This document shows positions 19,186-26,988 of a DNA stretch of 64,000 nt, in pieces. Numbering within the stretch: position 1 is the first letter of the stretch; each line of letters opens with the position of its first letter. Source of the DNA: an uncultured Desulfatiglans sp. (GTDB lineage Bacteria; Desulfobacterota; DSM-4660; Desulfatiglandales; Desulfatiglandaceae); assembly GCA_900498135.1 (NCBI GenBank), contig LR026961.1:4313552-4377551 (forward strand). The letters run 5' to 3'. A program made the position numbers and the translations under genes. A model generated the notes under the pieces. The model ran no database searches and was not told where the DNA came from. It saw only the letters and a program-made list of their open reading frames with translations.

Positions 19186-20289
19186 ATGAAAAAAGTAGCG
19201 TATGTCGGTGTAGATTACCACATGAATTCTCTTTCGATCGCCGTAGTGGTCGAGGGTGAGAAGCGGATTCACCAGATGATCCGCTTGGCGAACGATGACA
19301 AGGTAATCGCGAAGTATTTCAAGAAACTGTCTGCCGAGTTTGAAATTCGGGCCTGCTATGAAGCCTCCTGTAGCGGCTATGCGTTTCAGCGAAAAATGAA
19401 AAACTGGGGTTATGCGTGTGAAGTGATCGCACCAGCGTTGATTCCTCGTAAGGCAGGGAACCGGCGAAAGAACGACTTCCGGGACGCGCGAGACCTGGCT
19501 CAGAATTACGCAGCGGGGCTTCTGAGCGTTGTTCATCCACCAACTGAAAAAGAAGAAGCGGTACGGAGTTTGATCCGCTGCCGGATATCGCTCAAGGACT
19601 CCGCCAAAAATGCCAAGTATCAAATCAACTCTCTTCTTCTGAGCCAAGGCATACGTTGGGGACGCAGTAAATGGACTTTTGCTCACCGCAAGTGGCTTGC
19701 TGAGTTGCAATTGCCCGATGCAATCATGCAAAAGGTTTTGATGGAGCATATAGAGCATTTGTATTACTTGGAAACGCGAATCGCCCATTTGGATCACGAT
19801 ATTGAGGAGATGGCCAGATCTGAAATCTATGCTCCAAGCGTAAAAAAACTGCGGGCCTTCAAAGGGATCGGAACATTGGCGGCGATGGTGTTGATTGCAG
19901 AGATTACGGATTTTCGTAGATTTGGATCCGCAGGTGCGTTGATGGCTTTTCTGGGACTGACTCCATCGGAGAATTCGTCCGGTGACAAACAAATATCCGG
20001 TGCCATTACGAAAACTGGTAACCGTCGATGCCGTACTCAATTGGTGGAGGCGGTCCAACACTACGTACGTTCTCCGCATATAAGCCTAAAGATGAAAGCT
20101 GATCTAGAGCATGTCGATGCTTCTACTGCCAACACAGCGATAAAATGTTTAAAACGTTTGAATAAACGATTTTGGGCGTTAACAGCGAGAGGTAAAACAC
20201 GCCACGTAGCTATTACGGCCATAGCGAGAGAGTTTGCGGGATTTATTTGGGCAGTCATGCAGTCCGAACCGGTAGCCAAAGCCGCATAA
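19186..20289 (+). CDS. IS110-family transposase (DEDD recombinase)
   Basis: The 367-residue protein has the N-terminal DEDD RuvC-like domain (VGVDYH with Asp10, YEAS with Glu60, and NDFRDARDLA with two aspartates near 100) and the C-terminal transposase_20 domain (FKGIGTLAAM; GLTPSENSSGDKQ with candidate catalytic serines). It catalyses RNA-guided DNA recombination in characterised family members. Length is normal and the frame is intact, so it may be active. GGAGG precedes the ATG but is partly inside the inverted repeat that touches the start codon. Confidence 0.93.
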   Translation: MKKVAYVGVDYHMNSLSIAVVVEGEKRIHQMIRLANDDKVIAKYFKKLSAEFEIRACYEASCSGYAFQRKMKNWGYACEVIAPALIPRKAGNRRKNDFRDARDLAQNYAAGLLSVVHPPTEKEEAVRSLIRCRISLKDSAKNAKYQINSLLLSQGIRWGRSKWTFAHRKWLAELQLPDAIMQKVLMEHIEHLYYLETRIAHLDHDIEEMARSEIYAPSVKKLRAFKGIGTLAAMVLIAEITDFRRFGSAGALMAFLGLTPSENSSGDKQISGAITKTGNRRCRTQLVEAVQHYVRSPHISLKMKADLEHVDASTANTAIKCLKRLNKRFWALTARGKTRHVAITAIAREFAGFIWAVMQSEPVAKAA

Positions 20290-20568
20290 AATTGATGCGG
20301 GATGAAAGTTGTTTGAGAACGAGAACAGCCAAATCCCACTGTTTCTGCAAGGGGCTGCCTGAGGTACGCCAGGAGATACTCGAGGAAACTATGTGACAAG
20401 GTCTGCTTGACTCACGTTCAATAGATCGAGTACCTCCGGACGGATACCGAATAGTGTTGGTACCCAACCCACGAATAGCAGATTGATTCACCGTCGAAGA
20501 AACCTCAGGGCCTCTTGCAGAAACAGAACTCCGATGGAGGAGTCATGACAAGATAAAGATAAAAAGGA

Positions 20569-20644
20569 ACGCCGCTTTACGGGGCCTTGGCTCCGACGAG
20601 CTCCACGCAGGGCCCATTCTCGCCAAGGCCCCGTAAAGCGGCGT
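20569..20644. repeat. 23-bp perfect inverted repeat
   Basis: The arm at 20569-20591 (begins ACGCCGCTTTACGGGG) pairs perfectly with 20622-20644 around a 30-bp loop. No T-run follows, so it is unlike a simple terminator. It lies between the IS110 transposase and repeat copy A. It may be an element end, a recombination site or a hairpin RNA. Confidence 0.75.
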
Positions 20645-20700
20645 CGATTAAACAGGAGCTTTTCAGAACTTTTCACTTGACAAGAGCCCGTTTCATAACA

Positions 20701-20876
20701 GTTTCTATCCGGAAATGATTTCGCGGTAGAACTCAGTTTCCAATCCGGAAATGAGGATTTTTGGCCAATATCAAGGAAATCAAGCGTTTGTGCGGAGGCG
20801 ACCTGCAGGTCGCCGCACAGGCAAACGTGCAGATTGACGCCGAGATTGGCCAAAAAGACCATTTCCGGATGGAAAC
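20701..20876 (+). repeat. 176-bp palindromic repeat, intact copy A
   Basis: Inverted ends GTTTCTATCCGGAAATG and CATTTCCGGATGGAAAC bound the unit. Inside are a second CCAATCCGGAAATGAGG module, TTGGCCAA-type boxes on both sides and a central perfect palindrome GGCGACCTGCAGGTCGCC flanked by TGTGCGG/CCGCACA. It is nearly identical to copy D at 42976-43151. The following 20877-21116 stretch shows no gene. Confidence 0.92.
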
Positions 20877-21116
20877 TGCTAAGGGACCATAAACGCCCTT
20901 GTAGTGATCCTGGAGCCCTGTCGTAATCAGTCGCGAAGGCTATCGCCATGCCCTTGTAAAGGTTGTGCGGATGGCCAGCCAAAAATCACTGGTCCAAAGC
21001 GGGCCGTTCGCGCATACTGCTATTGGGCATCCTTCCCGACTGGGTGCGCCGGGGAGCCGCCCGCAGCGATCCCCGGTCCGCAGCCCCCATAAATCGCACC
21101 CGATTCGATGCGCCGA

Positions 21117-21222
21117 GCCTGAAAAACCCGCGCGCACAGCCGCGCCGAGTCTGAAGGATCTGATCGAGATCGAGTTCAGAGGAAAAACCCTCGCGCACAA
21201 CCGCGCGGAAAGCAGAGGATCC
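21117..21222 (+). repeat. Diverged tandem duplication of about 60 bp
   Basis: A unit containing GAAAAACCCGCGCGCACAGC and ending GGATC at about 21161 is followed by a similar unit containing GGAAAAACCCTCGCGCACAA and ending GGATC at about 21222. It lies directly before the nitrilase start, and no coding role is evident. Confidence 0.4.
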
Positions 21223-21229
21223 GCACCGC

Positions 21230-22057
21230 ATGAAGATCGCCGCAGCCCAGATCGATATCCGTTGGCACGACCGCCCCGCCAATTACTCGGCCGCCCGCCG
21301 CATGGCCGATGCCGCCGCACGGGCCGGGGCGGACCTCTTTGTCCTGCCCGAGATGTTCTCCACCGGCTTTTCGATGGACACGAACGCGACGGAGGAGGCC
21401 CCGGACGGCCCCACCCGCGCCTTTCTGCGCACCCTCGCCCGGGAGACCGGCATGCACGTCGCGGGCGGCTTCGTCATCAAGGACGGTCCCGGGCGGCCTC
21501 GAAACGCCTCCCTGGTCACGGCCCCCGACGGAGCCGACCTCGCCCTCTATCACAAGATCCATCAGATCGGAATCCTGGACGAAGACCGCCATTACGGGCC
21601 GGGCGCCCGGCCGGCGCCCTTCGCCCTGCCCGGGTTCGGGGCCGCCTGCCTCATCTGCTACGACCTGCGCTTCCCGGAGCTCTTCCGGACCCTGGCCGGC
21701 GCCTGCACCCTCTTTCTCGTTATCGCCTCATGGCCTGCGGCACGCCAAAGCCACTGGGACGTCCTGCTGCCCGCCCGCGCCGTCGAAAACCAGGCCTATG
21801 TCGTCGGGGTCAACCGGGTGGGCAAGGGCGGCGGATACGCCTTCAGCGGCGGATCGGCCGTCATCTCGCCGAACGGGGAGACCCTCGCCCGGGCGGGGGC
21901 TGAAGAAACCCTTCTGCTGGCGGAGATCGATGCCGGGGAGGTCCTGAACCTGCGGCGCAGCCATCCGTTTCTGAAGGACCGGAAGCCGCTCCACATCCAG
22001 GCCGGCTGGGAAGAGACCACAGAGGAATTCCGGAAGACCGTACAGCCGTTCCGGTAA
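21230..22057 (+). CDS. Carbon-nitrogen hydrolase (omega-amidase/nitrilase family)
   Basis: The 275-residue protein has the nitrilase catalytic triad: Glu41 (LPEMFSTGF), Lys109 (YHKIH) and Cys143 (CYDLRFPE). The EMFSTGFS signature is typical of the YafV/omega-amidase branch, which hydrolyses the amides of alpha-keto acids such as 2-oxoglutaramate. Substrate specificity is inferred from that motif. It is a single gene, convergent with the flavodiiron gene whose stop is 22 bp away. Confidence 0.85.
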   Translation: MKIAAAQIDIRWHDRPANYSAARRMADAAARAGADLFVLPEMFSTGFSMDTNATEEAPDGPTRAFLRTLARETGMHVAGGFVIKDGPGRPRNASLVTAPDGADLALYHKIHQIGILDEDRHYGPGARPAPFALPGFGAACLICYDLRFPELFRTLAGACTLFLVIASWPAARQSHWDVLLPARAVENQAYVVGVNRVGKGGGYAFSGGSAVISPNGETLARAGAEETLLLAEIDAGEVLNLRRSHPFLKDRKPLHIQAGWEETTEEFRKTVQPFR

Positions 22058-22078
22058 TGCCCGCGTGAGGACGGCCGG

Positions 22079-23278
22079 TCAGGCCCCGGCGAGTGCGTCG
22101 ACCTCGCCCGCGAGGCGGCGGCCGAGGTCCTTGCAGACAGCGAGGTCGGCCTCCGCCGGAACGTTCTTGACCCGCAGCACGTCGCACACCTTCATCCGCA
22201 TCCGCTCCAGGGCCTCGGAGAGCTGCTTAGGGGCCTCGCCGCTCCAGCCGTAGGACCCGAAGGCCGCACCGACCCGGCCCCGGGGCCGCAGGCCCTCCAT
22301 GTAGCGCACCATGTCCGCCATGAGCGGCAGTATCCCGTTGTTGTGGGTCGAAGAGCCCAGGATCACCGCAGCGGCATCGAGCACCTCGGCCATCACGTCG
22401 CTGTGGTGGCAGGCCTTCATGTGGAACACTCTCACCGTGACCCCCTTCTGGATGAGCCCCTCGGCGATCGCCTCGGCCATGCGCGCCGTGCTCTTCCACA
22501 TCGTGTCATAGACGATGACCGCCTTTCGGGTCACCTCCTGCCGGGCCCACCTGCGGTACAGCCCGACGGCCTCCTCCACGTGGCCTCTCAAGATCACACC
22601 GTGAGAAGGCGCGATCATCCGGATGGGCCACCCGAGCTCCTCGACCCGCCCGAGGGCCTTCAGGACATGCTCCGAAAACGGCAGGATGATGTTGGCGTAG
22701 TAGGACCCCATCAAACCCGCCATCTCGTTGAAATCCATTTCGTCGTCGAACCGCTCGCTGGTGGCCCAGTTCTGCCCGAAGGCGTCGCTTGAAATCAGGA
22801 GGCCGTCCTCGCGGACGTAGCAGCCCATGTTGTCGGGCCAGTGCAGCATCTTGAGTTCGAGGAAATCGATCGTCTTTCCCCCAAGGGGCAGGCTCTGGCC
22901 GGTCTGGACCACCTCGAACGGCCAGTCGGAGCGGTGGTAGTGGGAAAGCATGAAGGCCTTTCCCATGGCGCTGCAGAAGATCTTCTCGGGCCGGATGCGC
23001 TCGACGGCCTCCATCAGACAGCCGGAGTGGTCCGGCTCCACATGGTTGACGACCAGATAATCGATCGCCTCCAGCGGGACGACCGCCTCGACCGCCTCGA
23101 AAAAGGCCCGGCTGCAAGCGGCCGACACCGTGTCGACGAGGACGGTCTTTTCGCCCTTGATGACATAGGCGTTGTAGGTCGTCCCGCGCGGCGCAACGGC
23201 GTATCCGTGAAAGTCCCTCAGATTCCAGTCGACCACGCCCACCCAATAGACGTTCGGCAAAAACTCCACAGCAGCCAT
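22079..23278 (-). CDS. Flavodiiron protein (FprA family)
   Basis: From ATG 23278 (AGGGGGA upstream) the protein is 399 residues; a longer frame adds an unlikely N-terminal extension. It has a metallo-beta-lactamase-like diiron domain with His79, Glu81, Asp83 and His84 (HVEPDH) and a C-terminal flavodoxin domain (IVYDTMWKSTARMAEAI; SSTHNNGILP). Such enzymes reduce O2 or NO to protect anaerobes. Electrons would come from rubredoxin or a similar donor, which is not encoded nearby. Confidence 0.93.
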   Translation of the reverse strand: MAAVEFLPNVYWVGVVDWNLRDFHGYAVAPRGTTYNAYVIKGEKTVLVDTVSAACSRAFFEAVEAVVPLEAIDYLVVNHVEPDHSGCLMEAVERIRPEKIFCSAMGKAFMLSHYHRSDWPFEVVQTGQSLPLGGKTIDFLELKMLHWPDNMGCYVREDGLLISSDAFGQNWATSERFDDEMDFNEMAGLMGSYYANIILPFSEHVLKALGRVEELGWPIRMIAPSHGVILRGHVEEAVGLYRRWARQEVTRKAVIVYDTMWKSTARMAEAIAEGLIQKGVTVRVFHMKACHHSDVMAEVLDAAAVILGSSTHNNGILPLMADMVRYMEGLRPRGRVGAAFGSYGWSGEAPKQLSEALERMRMKVCDVLRVKNVPAEADLAVCKDLGRRLAGEVDALAGA

Positions 23279-23301
23279 ACTTCCCCCTTTCTGTGCCTTC
23301 C

Positions 23302-23333
23302 CCCGCCTGTAAACCTCCCGGATTGCAGGCGGG
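23302..23333. other. Hairpin between redox genes
   Basis: CCCGCCTG (23302-23309) pairs with CAGGCGGG (23326-23333) with a 16-nt loop. It sits in the 155-bp gap between the polyferredoxin stop and the flavodiiron start. It lacks a T-run, so it may be a weak terminator or leader structure. Confidence 0.4.
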
Positions 23334-23433
23334 ACCGCTTGTCGGGCACGGACCCCGGACCGATCCGAAGACGCACCCCTCTCCAATCAGCTGTCGAAAC
23401 CATCCCGGAAGGCGCCTGCCGGATGGATATCGC

Positions 23434-25107
23434 CTAGTCTTCGAAGTCGAAGCCGGGCGGCAGCCCGGGCCCCGCAGACCCGGCGGGTTCCGATGCGCCC
23501 ACGCCCTCCCCGGGCGGCGCAAGCACCGTTTCTTCGAGCCCCTGCTTCGCCTCGAAGACGAGGCCGCGCTCACGGGCCCACTGGCGGTAGCTACCGCTCG
23601 TCAGCCGCACTTCCCCCAACACCTCGACGACGACGGCCGACTCGCCGTCGACGGGGCACTTGCTCTCACAGTAGCCGCAGCCGTTGCAGCGATCCTCCTG
23701 AACGAAGGGGACCGTCACGGAATGCCCCGGAATGAAGCGGGAGACGATGGCATTGTAGGGGCAGATCTCGTCGCAGATCAGGCAGCTCTTTTCCTGCTCC
23801 CACGCGATGCACCGGGAGGGGATGATCCGCGCCGTCCCGATCTTGGCGTACATCTTTTCCCCCAGCGGCAGAGGCCGGATCGCCCCCGTCGGGCAGACCT
23901 GTCCGCACAGGGCGCAGAACTGCTCGCAGGCCGCAAGGCGCGCCGTGACCTTCGGCGTCCAGATCCCGTCTAGCCCAGCCTCGAACCAGACCGCCTGCAG
24001 GGTGTTGGTCGGGCAGCCCTCGATGCACGCGCCGCAGCGCACGCACCGCGCCTGGAAGGCCCGCTCCGGCAGCGCACCCGGCGGACGCACGAGCCGCGAG
24101 GAGCGCAGATCCGCTGCCTTCGTGACGTCGAAGAGCTGCCCCAGGCCGTTCATCGAGAGGGCGCCGGCGGCAAACCCCGTCAGGCCCGCTCCGATCCAGT
24201 GCCGCCGTTCCATGTCCGGCTCGGGCGCTTCGGCGCGTTCCCTCGCGGACGACGGACCGAACGAGATCGCGCCGGCGGGACAGATGTCCCGGCACTTCAA
24301 GCAGACGATGCACTCCTGGTGATCCGTACTGAAAAAATCCTCCCGGATGGCGCCCATCGGGCATTCCTGCGCGCATTTTCCGCAGTGGACGCACGCATCC
24401 GAGACCCGGCGCCTCAGAAGAGGCCGCCGCGAACACAGGGCCAGCATCGCCCCCGCCGGGCACAGGTACCGGCACCAGAAGCGCGGCGCGAACCAGCCCA
24501 GGAGCAGCACCGCCATGACCAGACAGGCGACGAAGAGCCCCGTCGCAAAAACCGGTTCGCGCAGCTCGAGATAGCGGATCCCCTCCCACCCGAACCACTC
24601 CCCCGCCGGCCGCAGCACCCCGAGCCCGGCCGACGCACCGTCGAGCAGCAGGGGGTAGAGGGCCAGGCCGTAGAAACGCGTCACGAGCGAGAGCGGCGAA
24701 AACCAATAGACCACCGAGAATCCGGCCGCCGCCGCGCCCATGACGCCGACCCAGAGGAGATATTTCGATCGGCGCAGCCGTCTGGGGACGGGCCCGGCAC
24801 CGGCATCGGCGGCGCGGCGGCGCCTCCCGCGGGCCAGACGGTCCCAGAGATCGATGGTGACACCCATCGGACAGAGGTAGCCGCAGAAAAAACGGCCGAG
24901 GAAAAAGGCCGCCGCCAGGATCACGAGCGCCCAGGCGAGCCGCGGAACAAAAGCCCGGCCGGCCAGCATCGTGCCGACCGAGAGGAGCGGGTCGAGGCGA
25001 AGAAAAAGATCCACCTCGATCCAGTCCGGCGGGGGAAAAGCATTGAGGAACAGCAGCCACAGGAAACCCGCCAGGGCCAATGACTGCACCAGGCGCTGCA
25101 GTCTCAT
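23434..25107 (-). CDS. Membrane-bound polyferredoxin (NapH/NapG-like fusion)
   Basis: The 557-residue protein begins with several membrane helices and the NapH-type motifs FFCGYLCPMG and RYLCPAG, followed by two 4Fe-4S motifs (CVHCGKCAQECP, CIVCLKCRDICP). An internal RRHWIGAGLTGFAAGAL looks like a twin-arginine signal, after which a NapG-like half carries CVRCGACIEGCP, CLICDEICP and CNGCGYCESKCP. It looks like NapH and NapG joined in one chain, moving electrons between quinol and a periplasmic partner. It overlaps the DUF362 gene by 4 bp (ATGA), so they are co-translated. Confidence 0.85.
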   Translation of the reverse strand: MRLQRLVQSLALAGFLWLLFLNAFPPPDWIEVDLFLRLDPLLSVGTMLAGRAFVPRLAWALVILAAAFFLGRFFCGYLCPMGVTIDLWDRLARGRRRRAADAGAGPVPRRLRRSKYLLWVGVMGAAAAGFSVVYWFSPLSLVTRFYGLALYPLLLDGASAGLGVLRPAGEWFGWEGIRYLELREPVFATGLFVACLVMAVLLLGWFAPRFWCRYLCPAGAMLALCSRRPLLRRRVSDACVHCGKCAQECPMGAIREDFFSTDHQECIVCLKCRDICPAGAISFGPSSARERAEAPEPDMERRHWIGAGLTGFAAGALSMNGLGQLFDVTKAADLRSSRLVRPPGALPERAFQARCVRCGACIEGCPTNTLQAVWFEAGLDGIWTPKVTARLAACEQFCALCGQVCPTGAIRPLPLGEKMYAKIGTARIIPSRCIAWEQEKSCLICDEICPYNAIVSRFIPGHSVTVPFVQEDRCNGCGYCESKCPVDGESAVVVEVLGEVRLTSGSYRQWARERGLVFEAKQGLEETVLAPPGEGVGASEPAGSAGPGLPPGFDFED

Positions 25108-26045
25108 CCGACGCTGACCTGTTTGACCACCTGGGATGGGATGTCCATGTTGCCGAGGCCCCTGTCATGGGCCATACGGATGTGTTTGACCTGGCGGGGC
25201 TCGATCCGGCGGCCGTACCAGGTCCCGAGCTGAACCGCCATGGCGTCGGCGGCGACCATGTCCGTCGAGGCGATCACCTGGTTCAACCGAATGATCTTCC
25301 CAGGCCCGTAGGGCCCCCCGTCGCTCAGGATGCGGGTCGCGTCCACGACGACCAGCTTCGGTTTGATGACCGTGCACAGGTCCACGATGGCCGTGTTCAA
25401 ATCCATCGAATAGTGAAAGGATTCCCGTTCGTAGATCAGCCCCATCATCCCCTTCATGGAAACGGTCACCCCGGTCGCCCCGTGGGACTTGGCCACCGGC
25501 ACCGCGATGAGCGCATCCGCCTCCAGGACCTCCTGCATCACCTTGGTGCTCCGCAGATTCAGTCCTTCAGGCACGGCGACTTCCTTGAAAAAACGCTCCT
25601 CCTTGAGACCTTCCACACGGGTATTCGGCATCATGCGGCAGGCCTCCAAAAACCCTCCCTTTTCGAGACAGAGCTCCGTCGGCCGCAGGGTGTTGTCCAG
25701 GACCTTGACGGACGAAGCGCCCGCCTCGAGGCACAGGCCGACCAGTTCCTTGACCACCTCCGGATGCGTGTTACTCGCCTCCTCGGGACTGCTCGCAAAG
25801 CTCATGTTGGGCTTGATCACCACCTTGTCGCCCGTTTTGACGAAGCGCCCGATGCCCCCAAGCGCCTTGACCGCCGCCCGCGTCGCCTTGGGCGCGGGCC
25901 CTTCGGCCACCGCCACGTCCGGATAGGGCGACGCGTGGAGCCGCCTCAACGGCCACCCGCCGATCATCATCCCGAGGGAGCCGGCTGCAGCCCAGCCCAA
26001 GGTCCCCTTCACAAACGTCCTGCGCGTGATCTCGCTTTCGAACAT
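25104..26045 (-). CDS. DUF362 domain protein with Tat signal
   Basis: From ATG 26045 (GGGAGG 7 bases upstream) the 313-residue protein begins with ITRRTFVKGTLGWAAAG, a twin-arginine signal, so export is likely. The rest matches the DUF362 pattern (VVIKPNMSF, KVLDNTLRP, VPVAKSHGATGVTVSMKGMMG). DUF362 proteins usually accompany iron-sulfur proteins; their activity is unknown. The last bases overlap the polyferredoxin start, which supports a joint redox role. The 175 bp upstream hold nothing recognisable. Confidence 0.85.
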   Translation of the reverse strand: MFESEITRRTFVKGTLGWAAAGSLGMMIGGWPLRRLHASPYPDVAVAEGPAPKATRAAVKALGGIGRFVKTGDKVVIKPNMSFASSPEEASNTHPEVVKELVGLCLEAGASSVKVLDNTLRPTELCLEKGGFLEACRMMPNTRVEGLKEERFFKEVAVPEGLNLRSTKVMQEVLEADALIAVPVAKSHGATGVTVSMKGMMGLIYERESFHYSMDLNTAIVDLCTVIKPKLVVVDATRILSDGGPYGPGKIIRLNQVIASTDMVAADAMAVQLGTWYGRRIEPRQVKHIRMAHDRGLGNMDIPSQVVKQVSVG

Positions 26046-26220
26046 CCCTGAACCTCCCGCCTCCATCCGCCGGCCCGACCCGGCGCGCCCTCTCCGGCGC
26101 CCGGCGGCTCCCCAACACAGCAGCCGCAGTCCATACCCGCCCGTCCGCTACGGACCGGAACCATTGCCATTCCCTATCAAGACCTTCCTCGCTCGACATA
26201 CCCCGCGAGCACCTCTGTTT

Positions 26221-26988
26221 TCACGACGACGCCTCAGCCGAGCGGGATGCGTCCATCTCGAAATGCTCGCCGAGGTAGATCTCACGCGCCTTTTTGCTGG
26301 CGGCGATCTTCTCCGGCGGTCCAGACTCGAGGATCACCCCGTCGTTCACGATATAGGCGTGGTCGCAGACCTTGAGGGTCTCCCGCACATTGTGGTCCGT
26401 GATGATCACGCCAATCCCCTTTTCCTTCAACTGCTCGATGATGTTCTGAATGTCGTTGATCGCCAGCGGATCGATGCCCGCAAAGGGCTCATCCAGGAGA
26501 ATAAAGGCCGGAGAAAGCACCAGGGCCCTCGTCATCTCGACCCGCCGCCGCTCGCCTCCTGACAGGGAGTAGGCCTTGTTCTTCGCCAGGCGCGCGACGT
26601 TGAGCTCCTTCAGGAGTTCGGCCAGACGCCGGCGCCTCTCTTCGGCCGTCAGATCGAGCGTCTCGAGCACCAGCAGGATGTTTTCTTCCACGGTCAGTTT
26701 CCGGAAAATGGAGGGCTCCTGGGGCAGGTAAGTGATGTGCTTCCTGGCACGCTGGTACATGGGAAGGTCTCCGATGTCCTCCCCGTTCAACAGGACCTTC
26801 CCTTTGTCCGGCCGCACCAGCCCGATGATCATGTAAAACGTGGTGGTCTTTCCCGCCCCGTTCGGCCCGAGCAGCCCCACCACCTCGCCCGACCGGATCC
26901 TGAGGCTGACCCCGTTCACCACCACGCGACCGCCGTACTGTTTGGTGAGGTCGACCGCCTCGAGCACCTGATTGCCCGTCATCGTCAA
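26221..26988 (-). CDS. lptB: LPS export ABC transporter ATP-binding protein LptB
   Basis: The 255-residue ABC ATPase has Walker A GPNGAGKTT, the Q-loop YLPQEPSIFRKL typical of LptB, signature LSGGERRR, Walker B FILLDEPFAGIDP and the switch His (ITDHN). It powers lipopolysaccharide transport with LptF/G/C/A, none of which is in the window. The start overlaps the mrcA stop by 4 bp. The C-terminal tail is slightly longer than in E. coli. Confidence 0.93.
   Translation of the reverse strand: MTMTGNQVLEAVDLTKQYGGRVVVNGVSLRIRSGEVVGLLGPNGAGKTTTFYMIIGLVRPDKGKVLLNGEDIGDLPMYQRARKHITYLPQEPSIFRKLTVEENILLVLETLDLTAEERRRRLAELLKELNVARLAKNKAYSLSGGERRRVEMTRALVLSPAFILLDEPFAGIDPLAINDIQNIIEQLKEKGIGVIITDHNVRETLKVCDHAYIVNDGVILESGPPEKIAASKKAREIYLGEHFEMDASRSAEASS

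Larger units (their letters stand above)
19004..20289 (+). mobile_element. IS110-family insertion sequence (right end not located)
   Basis: The element consists of a structured leader, one transposase gene and an unknown right flank. The left end is set at about 19004 because homology to the interspersed repeat breaks there. IS110 elements lack obvious terminal inverted repeats, so the right end cannot be placed. The non-coding 20290-20568 stretch may belong to it; I see no gene there. The missing half of copy E is not found directly after the transposase, so the site has been rearranged or the element is not a simple insertion. Confidence 0.65.

Noticed and set aside
19006-20079. 357-residue frame opposite the IS110 transposase
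   Set aside because: It runs through the structured leader and antisense to an intact transposase; no motifs.
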